Part shown: positions 1-11,850 of the stretch, in pieces
How the letters are laid out: every line of letters starts with the position of its first letter
Numbering within the stretch: position 1 is the first letter of the stretch
NCBI GenBank assembly: GCA_033439265.1
Contig: JAVTVX010000026.1
Coordinates: 5,271,001 to 5,335,000, forward strand
From: Dillenia suffruticosa
Taxonomy: Eukaryota > Streptophyta > Magnoliopsida > Dilleniales > Dilleniaceae
Length of the DNA stretch: 64,000 bases
Direction: 5' to 3'
Position numbers and translations under genes: made by a program
The notes under the pieces: model-generated
What the model was told of the DNA's origin: nothing
What the model saw: the letters and a program-made list of their open reading frames with translations, nothing else
Database searches by the model: none

Positions 1-3000
1 GGGCAAAGAGGTTTAGTAAAGGATTGTGATCCTTCTTCCAAAGGTATCTGGTAGCTTTGCCTTTCACGACTTATTGGGATCTAGTGAATAATGCTAAGGC
101 TTTGGAGTTGGTCACGAGGATAGACAAGAGAGGTTGCAGGGGAAACAACCAGCGGAAGTCCAAGCTTCAAGCATGAGGTAGTTTGAGCAAGGTGAAGACT
201 CCCACAAGAGGCCATCATGTCAAATTTGTGGAAATCTACATACGAGGCCATATGAGGGAGGAACGAGACTTTTCTTTACATATTTTCAGCCGGGTCATTA
301 TGCTTCTCATTGTCCTTTTAGGCCTTAGCAGTTACAACCTACTCCTTTACAGCATATTACTCCACCTAGGCCTCTTCTGGCTCAGCATAGGGCAGCCCCT
401 CCAGTTCCATTAAGTCCAGGACCACCTAGACCGGCTCTACTACCACAACCACAGTAGCGACGACCTCAAGGTATGCCACCAGGCCCAGGAGGTTAGGCTA
501 GAGTTCATGTCGTCCCTGCTCAGGAGGCTCGTGCTGTACCTGATGTGATTACAGGTAGAAGAAGTTATTTTCTTGTGATGTTCATATATTGATTGATTCG
601 GGTGCCACACATTCATTTATTTTTTTAGCATTTATCATATATTTGCCGTATGGGTCTGAACCGGTTGCTACCCTATTCGGGGATGAGGTTCTTGTTACTG
701 AGCTTTATCGGGGTAGCGTTGTGAGTTTCCAGGGGCACGATTTTAGCATTGATTTGCTACCACCGGAATTATTAGATTTGGATATAATTCTAGTTATGGA
801 TTGGTTATCAGCTAATTATGCACTGATTGATTGTTATCGGAAGATTGTTTGCTTTTCACCACCCGGAAACCACATATTTTCTTTATTGGGGATAGATTTA
901 TCAGAGTTCCAATTGTGTCCTTCATTAGAGCAACTAGGATGCTATCCAAGGGTTGTCAAGGGTATTTAGCTTATGTCATTGAAGATAAGAAAGAGAAAAC
1001 ATAATTGGTTGATATACCAGTGGTTCAGAATTTCCCACATATGTTTCCAGATGATTTGCTTGGATTCCCACCAGTTAGAGAGATAGAATTCCCTATTGAT
1101 GTGGTGCCATATACTATTCCTATTTCTATGGCTCCATATAAAATGGCACCAGCTGAGTTAAATTAGTTGAAAACTCAGTTACAAGAACTAGTGGACATGG
1201 GGTTTGTTCGTCTGAGTGCTTCTCCTTGGAGTGTACTAGTTTTATTTGTAAAGAAGAAGGATGGTTCCTTGAGGTTATGCATTGATTACCGTAAATTGAA
1301 TCAAGTGACCATTAAGAATAAATACCCCTTGCCGAGAATTGATGTCTGTTTGATCAGTTAAGAGATGCTACAGTTTTCTCTAAGATGGATTTTAGGTCCA
1401 GGTATCATCAGATTAGGGTCAGAGAGGAAAATATACCAAAGACGGCTTTCCATACTCGATATGGTCACTATGAGTTTTTGATTATGCCATTTGGGCTAAC
1501 TAATGCTGCAACAGTTTTTATGGATTTGATAAACCGTGTTTTCAGACACTATTTGGATGATTTTATTATGGTGTTTATTGATGATATTCTAGGATATTCT
1601 AAGGATAGAGACCAGCATAAACAACATCTTCGCATCATATTACAAGCCTTGAGGGCTGAGAAATTATATGCCAAATTCAGTAAATGTGAATTATGCCTTA
1701 GTGAAGTAACTTTTTTATGTCATATTGTCTCCGGTAAAAGGCTTTCTGTTGATCCGAAGAAGAGTGAAACTGTTGTTAACTAGTCTCTACCTACTACAAT
1801 TACAGAGGTTCGTAATTTTTTGGGTTTGGCAGGTTATTACAGTAGATTTGTTAAGGATTTTTCTTCGATAGCTGCTCCACTTACGAGATTGACTCGTAAG
1901 AATGCACCTTTTAGGTGGAATGAACAATGTGAGACCAGTTTTTGGACTCTAAAAGATAGGCTTGTATCGGCTTCAGTACTAATATTACCGGTTAGTAGAT
2001 AGGGATATGTGATTTTTAGTGATGCATCCAGGACCGATTTGGATTGTGTATTGATACAAGGACGGAATGTGATAGTCTATGCTTCTAGACAATTAAAACC
2101 TCATGAACCAAATTATCCCACCCATGATCTGGAGTTTGCAGCTATTGTATTTGTTTTGAAAATTTGGAGACACTATTTTTATGGTGAGCACTGTGAGATA
2201 TTCACCGATCATCATAGTCTCAAATACTTATTTACCTAGAAGGAGTTGAATTTCTGACAACGCAGATGGCTTGAACTATTAAAGAATTATGATGTTACGA
2301 TTCAGTATCAACCCGGCAAAGCAAATATTATAGCAGATGCCCTCAGCCGCAAATCTACTATATCACTGGTAGCTCTACAAGTAATAGAACATCATATGAT
2401 AGTTAAATTTGAGCAATTGAGGATTGATGCTGAAGTAACCAACTAGGGTCTCTTTTGGCTCGGTTTATTGTCTGGCCAAATCTATCTAATCGTATTAGGG
2501 TGGCTCAACAAACTGGTGAAACAACAATTAAGCACAGGGTAGATGTTCTTAAAGGGGGGAAGCCTGAATTCAATATATCCAATGAAACAGTTAGATTTTG
2601 GGACAGGTTAATAGTTCTAGAATTTTAGGGATTGCAGAAATTGATTTTGGAGGAAGCACATAGCTCAACAACCTTTTCCGTTCTAACTGGATCCACCAAG
2701 ATGTACAGAGATTTGCGTCAATCCTTTTGGTGGCCTGGTATGAAGAGAAACGTTACAGAGTTTGTTTGCAGATGCATGACTTGTCAACAAGTAAAGGCTG
2801 AACACTAGATACCTGGTGGACTACTTGAGCTACTCCCTATTCCTGAGTAGAAATGGGAGCATATCACCATGGATTTTGTCTCAGGATTGCCTTAAATGCA
2901 AAGGGGATTTGATGCTATATGGGTGATAGTGGATCAGCCCACCAAATCGGCTCACTTTCTCCCTATTACGGTGACTCATCCCATGGAGAAATTAGTTGAA

Positions 3001-3971
3001 CTATACATTGACGAAATCGTGAGGTTGCGTGGCATAACGATATCAATTGTTTCGGATAGAGATCCTAGATTTGTTTCTAGATTTTGGTAGAGTTTTCAGT
3101 CCAGGTTGGGAACAAAACTTAATTTCTCCACGGCATATCATATCATCCTCAGACAGATGGTCAATTAGAGAGGAATATACAGACTCTGAAGGATATGTTG
3201 AGAGCCTATATTTTAGAGCTCCATGGTAGTTGGGCTGAACACTTAATGCTAGTGGAGTTTGCTTATACCAATAGCTATCACTCGAGCATTGGTATGGCAC
3301 CGTTTGAAGCATTATATGGGAGGAAATGTAGGACTCCTCTTTGTTGGGATGAAACAGGAGAGAATCAGCTATTTCAGTCTGAAATAGGGTTTTCTTATTT
3401 ATAAGAAACCATGGAGATAGTCCGAACCATTCAAGAAAAGCTTAGAACAGCTCAATCTCGCCAGAAGAGCTATGCGGATCGGAGACGCAGAGATTTGGAA
3501 TTTGAAATAGGAGATAAAGTTTTTCTGAAAATCTTTCCAATCAAAGGATTGGTGAAATTTGGGAAGAAAAAGGGAAAATTCAACCCCAGATTTGTTGGTC
3601 CTTTTGAGATTCTAACGAGAGTTGGGTTATCTGCTTATGAGTTGGCTTTACCTCTAGCATTGGAGGGAGTTCACCCGACATTTCATGTTTCCATGCTAAG
3701 AAAGTATGTCCATGATCCTTCACATGTGATTAGCTATGAGCCTTTCCAAATTAAAGAAGATTTAACTTACGTAGAGTAGCAAATCTAGATTCTAAACTCT
3801 CGAGAACAAAACTTAAAGAACAAAACAATTAAGTTGGTAAAGGTTATGTGGAGATGCTACACCTCCAAGGAGGCATCTTGGGCATTAGAGTCAGAAATAA
3901 AGAGGCGATACCCCTATCTGTTTGAGCTTGAGTTGTCATCCGGAGGACTGGATCTTTTAAAGGGGGAAGGA
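1..3971 (+). mobile_element. Ty3/gypsy chromovirus, internal region (element C), left end outside window
   Basis: Broken internal region of a Ty3/gypsy element, cut by the left window edge. Parts in order: end of gag with a zinc-knuckle-like Cys/His cluster near 265-315; protease with DSGATHSF near 595-615; reverse transcriptase about 1,100-2,000 with the FIDDIL catalytic motif near 1,575; RNase H about 2,000-2,350; integrase about 2,640-3,400; and a chromodomain-like tail about 3,834-3,935. The order PR-RT-RH-IN-chromodomain is that of plant chromoviruses, probably Tekay/Del-like. A purine-rich tract (AAAGGGGGAAGGA) lies just before the LTR at 3,972. It carries many breaks, well over ten, and is the oldest-looking of the larger gypsy copies here. 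It is a fossil with no expected product. Confidence 0.9.
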
Positions 3972-6368
3972 TGTAAGATCCCGTTTCAAGAAAATATTAA
4001 AGTATGCATTTGCATTTGCATTTTTTTTAATGCACTCAAATTCTTTTACATCTCATTGTGATAAAATTGGATACATTGTGATTTTAAATGCATTTGCAAT
4101 GCATGTTTTGATTTCTGTGTTTATGATTTTAACTAGAAGTCGGGCATATTGAATATAGCATAGACTGTGAGACATAATGGCAGATGAAAATGATTGAAAT
4201 AATGCCGTAAGAGAACCAAATAAGGGTTTGGTGTGGGACCCACAAAAAGAAAAGAAAACGAAAAAGACAAAGAAAAAGAAAAAGAAAAAGAAAAAGAAAA
4301 CAAAAATAAAACAAACATAATTGGGGGACACCATGGCATTTCATTATTTAACACATGGCAACCTTAGTTTTGACACCTCACCATACTTGGGTTTCACATT
4401 CCACTTACGTAGAGAGGTAAGATGGAGAAATAATTCAAAAACTTAACTTTCTTCTTCCCAAATGTTTATTTTTGGATTCTATCTTCCTCCTTCAAAAACT
4501 CACCCCAACCTCCATTAAAACTACCCTTTAAGCTTAAAATAACACACATCCATCCATATATATGGTAACCCTAGCACTTCCTAGAGAACAAGCTAGAAAT
4601 TCAAAGGAAGCTTGGAGAAGAAAGGAAGGAAAAACAAAGGAAATGATTGCAATTTTGAGGCAAGTATCTTGTATGTTTTTGATAAATTGATATCTAATAA
4701 TGCTATAAAATATATTTTTGATGTAATTGTATTGCTGGAATTTAGAGAAAATGAATTAGGAAAAAAGAGAATCCCGTACTTGGATGAAACCCTAAAAAAT
4801 AGTGTGCTAAACAACATAATCATGCCTTATTCTTTACTTAATATCTTTCCGTGCATAACTCCAAATTGAATAGGATTTTGTCCTAATAGAACTAGATTTC
4901 TGTAGCTTTAAAATGACATACAATTCAAAGAGTTTCAAGGAGAATTAGATTTTTGGCGAATTTTTAAAGTAGTGTGATAACTACAAAAAGACTGTTCTGT
5001 TTATCGCATGACCCTGCTCCATTCCTTGTTAAATATCCTTCTTTGTTGAACTGCAAATCGATTATGGTTTTCTTTGTAAAAAACTAGACTTCCATAACTT
5101 TAAAATGACATATATTTCAAAAGATTTCATTGAGAAATGAATTTTTAGTGAATTATTAAAGTACCACGTTTTTTGTAGAAAACCCTGTTTTAGTCTGTTT
5201 CTATGTTGAACTTTGCCTTGATTGTTGGCTACCTTCTAGGCTGAATTAGACTAACCTCTGAACATAAACATTGTACCCCTATGTCTTATCTTTAAATGGC
5301 CATTGAATCGTCTTAATCCGATATTTGCAAAAGACGTTATGATAGTTTTTCTATAACTGCACAAGTTTAAATGTTAAATTTGGGCTTAACATTGTTTGAG
5401 ATGGCATGTTTTGTAAAATTGATACTGAATCTTGCTACGAATCCTATGTGATCCTTGTGATGAATTGGAATCTTTGTGATTATTACACATGTGAATATGA
5501 AGTAATATGAAGAGAAAGTGATACTGCGATGATAACTCTGAAAGATTTGCGAAGCTTGTGGGCAAAACTTAAGGAGTACAGTTGGTATGTGGAGTTCTGA
5601 AAGCTTTGTGAAGCCTACAGGCAAAGCTTAATGAGCTATGGATATATCTCTTCTCCCTGCGATGGTGGAATTAGAAACAAGTGAACTGTTTGAGGAGTCT
5701 AACCTAAAAAGACCTAGATTTCACTTAGGAATACAGAATTTTTTGCTTGCTCTTCAAACCCTCATACACTAGCTTGGTTCGACACTTCATTCCTTTTTTT
5801 AAATGTCAAATTAAATTGGAACAATGAAGATGGAAAAAGCATAATGGTTTCAAATGCGGCAATTATGATTGTCATTTTGGGTTAATATGCATCCTTGGTA
5901 TACTTTGCTATTATTCTGATTCTTATATAGTGATGTTAATATTCTTGTACTTGTTGCTTGTATTGCTTGCTATTGATTCCCTGTATACTTGCTCAGCTTA
6001 TGCTGACCCCGATATCCTCATTTTCAGGTGATCTGGGAGACAAGAGGGAAGCCCAGGGTAGAGACATTTGAGTTGAGGGATTTAGATCCCTATCCATTGT
6101 GGACCCGTTTTATTTTGTTTGAGACTTGTAATTATTTGTTTTCTTATAAGTAGTTTGGGATGTATTTCTATATACATGTATAGTTTTGATACATGAAAAC
6201 ATCTTAGATATAGTTTTGTAGATATGGTGTTCAAATACTATAGTATGTTATGCTGGGCGGCCAGGAGGGCCATTAATGCCAACTTGTTTGATAATAGAAG
6301 TATCATATTAATTTTTATCAGGTTACCCCAGGTGGCTAAATAGTCACTAAATAAGGGAGATCTTGCCA
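3972..6368 (+). repeat. 3' LTR of gypsy element C
   Basis: Starts with TGTAAGATCCCG directly after the polypurine tract. It contains the 'aactttaaaatgacata' type segment seen in other gypsy LTRs (near 4,905 and 5,096) and, near 5,985-6,045, a 'ttgctcagc...tttcaggtgat' stretch typical of the downstream part of such LTRs. The end is inferred at GGAGATCTTGCCA near 6,368, an imperfect mirror of the start. The start is firm; the end is tentative. A pure GAAAAA-type microsatellite lies near 4,250-4,305. Confidence 0.65.
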
Positions 6369-7730
6369 TGATTTTATTTGGAAAGAACAAAAGATTTATT
6401 TTCTTTTAATATAAATCTCTTTCCGTGTTATCACATATAGGAAGTACGACTATCGCGAGTTCAGATGTCGCATTTTAATTGGGTTGATTGCTTCTTCATT
6501 TGCATGTTTATCTCCTTTTGCTAGGGGGCGATGCCTGGATAGCAGATCGTCACAAGAATAGTCTCATTATCCCTCTCAGGAGGTCCAACTCTGGAAAGCT
6601 CTAACGGTCTTCCCCACATTATATGGACAAACCTCCTATCCACAATAATGGAGTGCTACGGGTATGTGTTTTGATGTTTGACAAAGTCCTTATTTGCTCG
6701 AACTATCTTCACACATAATGACTTATATAACAATCGCAATCACATGCATTGATGTAATAGTAGGAAATCATGGTAACAGTAGTAAATTTTGGTGGCATTA
6801 GAAAATCATGGTAACAGTAATAAATCATGGTAGTAATTCATAAAATCAACAGTTAATTATGATAATTATAGAAAATCATGGTGGTTTTGCATAATATAGA
6901 TATGAAACATAGAGAACTCTTACCTTAAAGAGTTGTCTTTAACCAAGAAGCTTACATTGCCTACTCTTTCTTTTCTTCCTTTCTCTCTCTCTTTCTTTCT
7001 TTTCTCTCTTTCTCTCTTTCTTTCTCCCTCTTGGCCGAATTTGATGGCTTTGGAATGAAGGGGATGGGGTATTTATAGGTAAAAGAAATGGATAGTTGTT
7101 AAGTGTAGGACACTTGTTCATTACCTAACGCCTTTATTCTTGATGCCAACCACTTGTCCTTTCATGTGTTAACTATAGAAAGCATATATCTTTATTGCAA
7201 GACATTTGTCCTCCAAGTGGTGTAGTTTATTGATGAACAAGTGTCATGGTCGGTGGTTGCATGTTTATCACATATTGGATCTGGTTGAGTGATTTCTGTG
7301 TAATGTCATTTATATTATTTTAGTTCATTTACTTAAGAATTATACGTAAATAAGGAAATACTCCTCATTTTGGATTTAATAAAAATAGTTTCAGAATCTA
7401 ATTTTTTAAGAATAAAAAGTGAACTCTCTTTGAAAAACAAAACTTGAAATGACTAATATTTGGAGGGCTAATGGCTTAGAAAATTTCTAAAAAAATAGGT
7501 TTTCCTTTATTTGATATATAAAGAACAATTATCGAGACTTTTCTTCCTTGTTTTCCAAATATTTCAGAAACCTCATTTTTTGGGTACTTAGTTTCCAGCA
7601 AGTTGGATAAATCTAGGTTTTTAACATTCTAAGTATCTGATTTCATATCCAATTCCTACATTTCAGGTAAAATCCTCATTTTATCATTAATAATAATTTA
7701 TTTCTTACAACTAAATTGGGGTATGTGATA
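6369..7730 (-). repeat. Diverged LTR-like repeat, copy 1
   Basis: From about 6,560 to 7,730 this matches 14,460-16,002 at many points: the 'aacctcctatccaca' stretch, the 'cttatttgctcgaactatc' stretch, a CT-rich tract, and the end '...aactaaattggggtatgtga'. On the minus strand it carries CCTATAAATACCCC near 7,066-7,080, a TATA-like promoter, followed by a GA-rich leader, as expected of an LTR U3/R region. The borders are not clean, and the part 6,369-6,560 is unassigned. Confidence 0.5.
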
Positions 7731-8690
7731 TTACTGTTACTATATTTCATACAATTTTTACGACTTGTTACCTTGTTTGTGCTTTGTAACAGATTATTTT
7801 CAAATCTAGTTTTCACTTAAATTTTCATCATCAAAACCTAATTAAAATCTAATTTTTGTGAGATAGGATGTACCTATTAACACTTGTAATTTTGTGAGAT
7901 AGGATACACTTGATCCACCCATACAAACACTATAAATGGTATAAGTGCACAGTTTTAAGCATAACATATTTCGAATTTGGATATACTAGTTTTTTGACAT
8001 TTTCAAGTAATTTATGAAACTTATCTGAAGTTGGTTTATCTATGTTACATACATGAGAAGTTGGTTTGTGTACATTGGGTGGATCATGTACATGTGTGAA
8101 TGCATCGTGTAACATGCCAAATATGTCATGACCAAATACGTACATGGGATGCATGAGATGTAGATTTTCCATAACTCTCCCCATGATATATCCATTTGTT
8201 ATAATCACATTGAAATCCATGGTGTAAAAAAGTGATTGAATACCGTGTGTATAGGAAATCTAACTATGTTGATGTATTGAACACAAAGACATGATATCTT
8301 ATCATCAATAGATTGAATATTTGCATATGCAAATTCAAGAAATGCATTTAACCTGCCAATTGATTTAGAATATTTACAAATGTAAATGTTTTACACAAAC
8401 CAATAGAGAAATATTTGCATAAGCCAATAAAGAAAGAAAAATAAATGAAATAAATACATAGATTAAACAGGGTAAAAAAATGCTCTTTGTGCAAAAAAAG
8501 AAAAAAGATGATTAAATTAGCACTAAATAAAGAAATAAAATATTTTTGCCACATAAATTTAATTAAATTGGTGCTAAAAGTAGAAAATTATTTTTGGCGT
8601 CAAAAAGAAAGGTCATTGTCGAACTGTTTAAATGTTAAAATGTAATAAATGTTGTAAATTAAATGTCAAAAGTTGTTTTTTCGAATTTAT
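7731..8690. other. AT-rich DNA, nothing recognised
   Basis: No convincing gene. A minus-strand frame at 7,930-8,220 translates as His/Met-rich low-complexity sequence without recognised motifs. The part from about 8,570 resembles 27,650-27,800 ('agaaaattatttttggc'). Confidence 0.4.
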
Positions 8691-8871
8691 ATAAAATTAT
8701 GTAATATTGATAATTAATGCATTATTCTCATAATTCCATTATATAATACTATATTATCTAATAATTAAAAATCTATCAAAACACTGTATTATATAAATTA
8801 CTAATTTCATATCATTACATTATTTCAATTAACAATATTAATAATTTAAATTAATAATTTCAAATCATTAT
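8690..8871. repeat. AT-rich dispersed repeat arm, split by a solo LTR
   Basis: A 'tacattatttaaattaacaatattaataatttaaattaataat' type sequence, also seen at 10,682-10,727, 23,530-23,672 (opposite strand), 27,780-27,895 and 28,540-28,620. Related sequence lies on both sides of the LTR at 8,872-10,681, so the LTR probably landed inside this repeat. Confidence 0.5.
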
Positions 8872-10681
8872 TGTTGAGAATGCTAGACTTTGATAATGAT
8901 AAAAGAAATAAATTGGAGGAAAATAGACTTAAATATATCAAAAAGCAAAACTGAAAAAAGTTTGCAAATCTTGTCGACATGTTCTTGACACACGTTGACC
9001 TGCTCCTCCAGATCCACCAATTTTCAAAACCACGTCAACCAATTTTAGCAATACCTTGAACATGTTGACATATTACTAATTCTTATCAATCTGAATAAAT
9101 CAAATATCATTATTGTCTAAGTAAAATTATGTCAACAATCTCGAAAATATGTTGACCTGACTTAAATACTCACATCTTGTTATCCAAATGAAACCTTGTC
9201 AACATGTCTTATATGTCGACCTGATTTGAACTATACATCAACCTGTTGATCTCAGGTGGATAAATTTAATATGTCAGGTTTACCATTTTCAATGATGTGT
9301 CGACCTACTATTACACGTGTCGACAAGTATCAAGCAAAACTTATTAAGAAGGGTTGACATATCCGACAACTTATCAACCTAATTTATCTTTTCTTTAGGA
9401 ACCACACAACGACCTGCATTTTAATTATGTCGACACCTTGAGCACATCGACCAATTTCAAATGTCAGGTCCACCAATTGAATTTAAGAATAGGACTGTAT
9501 CGATATAGAAATAGATTATGTCAACCCATCTCTATGTGTCTCTATGTGTCGACCAACTAAAATATGTCTTGGTTGTTAATTTATTCCAAAACAGATTCAT
9601 GTCGACCTAAAATCACCAATATATCGACAAAGGCTAATTGGTCCCTAACTTAGGCATGTTGATGCCTAATAATTAAAACCATATCAACACACTAGAACAT
9701 GTCAACCAATTTAATCTTACGTGTTCACCAATTTAATTTAAAACATAACTTTGTCGACCCAAATTCTTACCATGTCAACCTGATCAAGAAAATCCACAAT
9801 GCAAAAATTTTGAATTCAGGTCGATGTGTTAATTAAGGTTGTTGACTTGAAGTTATCAAAAACCAAATTTTCGAAACTAATTTGAATACAATGGCCCTCT
9901 CTTTGTTGATCTATTTGTTCATTTCCATTTCTATCAAAGTCTAACGTCTAAATGCCACAAAATCATATCTCAATTGGTCAACAAGAAAGTGGGGCCAGTG
10001 AGAAAATGAAAGTTCAACGCAAAACAAGGAACTATTGCAGGACATTAATTGGCAGACATTTATAAGTAACATTCAATTTCAACAACCACACAAGGGATCT
10101 CTTCAACACCACAATAAATACCAGAGAGAAAATTTGGAGGTGTGAATGCTCAATTCAAGATCTGAACGACTACAAACTAACTGCATTTACTACTCTGTTT
10201 GAAATTCATATACTTTGATTTTCACTTTAATTTTTTTCTTGAGTGTAACTATTTGTAAAAGTTAAGTTTGTCTAATCTAAGAATTTAAACCGTACATCTT
10301 AGATTTTTCTCTCTCACCTGTACTGAGAATTCAAAAGATCAGAAAATGTGTTACTATTTTGGGTTCAGAGAGAGAACCAATCTGTGTAGGGTTAGAATAG
10401 TAGTATTAGAGAAGAAACACTATATAAAGGTTTAATTTGAACTTGCAATCAATTTTGTATCACTAAATTGATAGTAAAAAATTCTGGGGGAGTTTGGGAG
10501 TGGATGTAGATCTGGTTTGGTGGAATTACTATAAAACTTTTATGTATTCCTTATTTTTCTATTTAAACAACAAAGTACTATAGTCATTCTCTTTTTTTTT
10601 TTAAAAAAAAAAAAAAACCTAAATAGTCAAAATTTTTAAAAATACATCTATTTAGCTATTCACCCGCTATATTGAATAACA
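8872..10681 (+). mobile_element. Solo-like Ty1/copia LTR (SIRE/Maximus-like)
   Basis: Begins TGTTGAGAATG and ends ...GAATAACA. The flanking 5-mers ATTAT and ATTAC differ at one base. The downstream half ('gggagtggatgtagatctgg...ggaattactataaaa', 10,495-10,540) matches the corresponding part of the copia LTR at 23,673-25,138 ('gagtggacgtaggcacaag...gaaccactataaac'). No primer-binding site or gag follows, so a solo LTR is the simplest reading. The family is assigned from LTR style only. Confidence 0.6.
8960..9870. repeat. Cluster of TGTCGACC-like short repeats inside the copia LTR
   Basis: About 30 variants of TGTCGACC(T/A), such as tgtcgacctga, tgttgacctg, tgtcaacct and atcgacca, are spaced roughly 20-45 bp apart. 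The spacing is irregular and the bases between copies are not conserved, so this is a motif cluster and not a clean tandem array. Confidence 0.75.
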
Positions 10682-11850
10682 ATTACATTATTTAAATGAA
10701 TAATATTAACAATTTAAATTAATAATATGACGTAGGCCATGGTGCGGGACCCGCTTGCCTGCATGGTGGAGCCATGCGAGCTACGTGGTGAAACCGCGCA
10801 TGCCAATGCCCTACGCTTTCCTGTGTGGTGCAATCGCACTAGTCGGCACGGTAGAGCCACAAGAGCATGCACTGTGCATGCCCAAGCCCCATGCTCGCTC
10901 ACGTGGTGGAACCGCGTATGCCGCATGGGCATGCCCGCTCCCATGCATGCTCACGCCCCATGCAGTAGAACAACGCTAAGGTGCGAGGGTATGCACCGCG
11001 CATGCCCACGCCCCGCTTTATACCACATGTTCAAATCTCAAATTTCAAACCTATTTGAGTTGTGTCAACCTCTATACCACAATGTCTTGTATGCATTTTT
11101 TTTTTGCCTTTCTCACTCTTACCTTTTTTTTTTCCCCTTATCTCATTCTCACCTCAAATTTTTTTTTTTTTTTGCTTTTTGTTAGGGTGATGTTTTTTTT
11201 TCCCCCCTTTTCTATTCTCATTGAATTTTCTTACTGTTTAAATTTGACTTTGATATATTTAAATCACCTATTATTTGAATTAAATTTTGATGTATTTGAA
11301 TGATATTTCATATTAAATGATACATAATGTTTAGATGAATGAATTATGAGTTATTAATATTATATATTTTCAGCATGATTTGATAAATATTTGTGATTAA
11401 ATATATAGATATTTTAAATTATTAATACATTATAATTTAAATTTATTTATGACATATTCATCCAATTTTTTCATCTAGTCCGGTTTGATCTAGTAACCTA
11501 TTGACCCCTTGGTGATCGATCCCTACTTCGGTACAGGTTTCAAAACACTACCATGCATGCCCGTGGCCTGCACTTGCCTGCACGGTAGAGCCACGCAAGC
11601 AGTATGATGGAACCACACATACCCGCACCCCATGCTTGCGTGCGCGGTAGGTCTATGCTTGAGTTGGGCAAATAAATTTCATATATACGTAAACAATTTT
11701 GCACAAATAAATTCCATATATAGTGCATCATACAAATTGGAAAAATAAAGAAGAGAGAATTAAGTAAAATACGAGAAAAATGTAAAAAACATGAAAAAAA
11801 ATTAAGGGTAAGCCATGTAAAATTAAGTAAAAAGAAACTATGAGCTCACT
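10682..11850. repeat. AT arm, GC-rich CATGCC block and T-rich stretch
   Basis: An AT-rich arm (10,682-10,727) changes abruptly to a GC-rich block (10,728-11,030) full of GCATGC, CATGCCC and GGTGGAGCC variants, many partly palindromic. T-rich tracts follow at 11,096-11,205, then AT-rich DNA, and a second short GC block of the same style at 11,552-11,655. Long open frames across the GC block are composition artefacts. No gene is supported. Confidence 0.5.

Noticed and set aside
6466-7730. Solo LTR from TGTCGCATTTTAA at 6,466 to 7,730
   Set aside because: The flanking 5-mers (tcaga, ttact) do not match and copy 2 has a different low-coordinate end.
8960-9870. CRISPR-like array from the regularly recurring TGTCGACC motif
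   Set aside because: Copies vary, spacing is irregular, there are no uniform spacers, and the setting is plant nuclear DNA.
10714-11185. Open frames on both strands in the GC-rich CATGCC block
   Set aside because: High GC content removes stop codons by chance; the translations are Ala/His/Cys-rich and low complexity.
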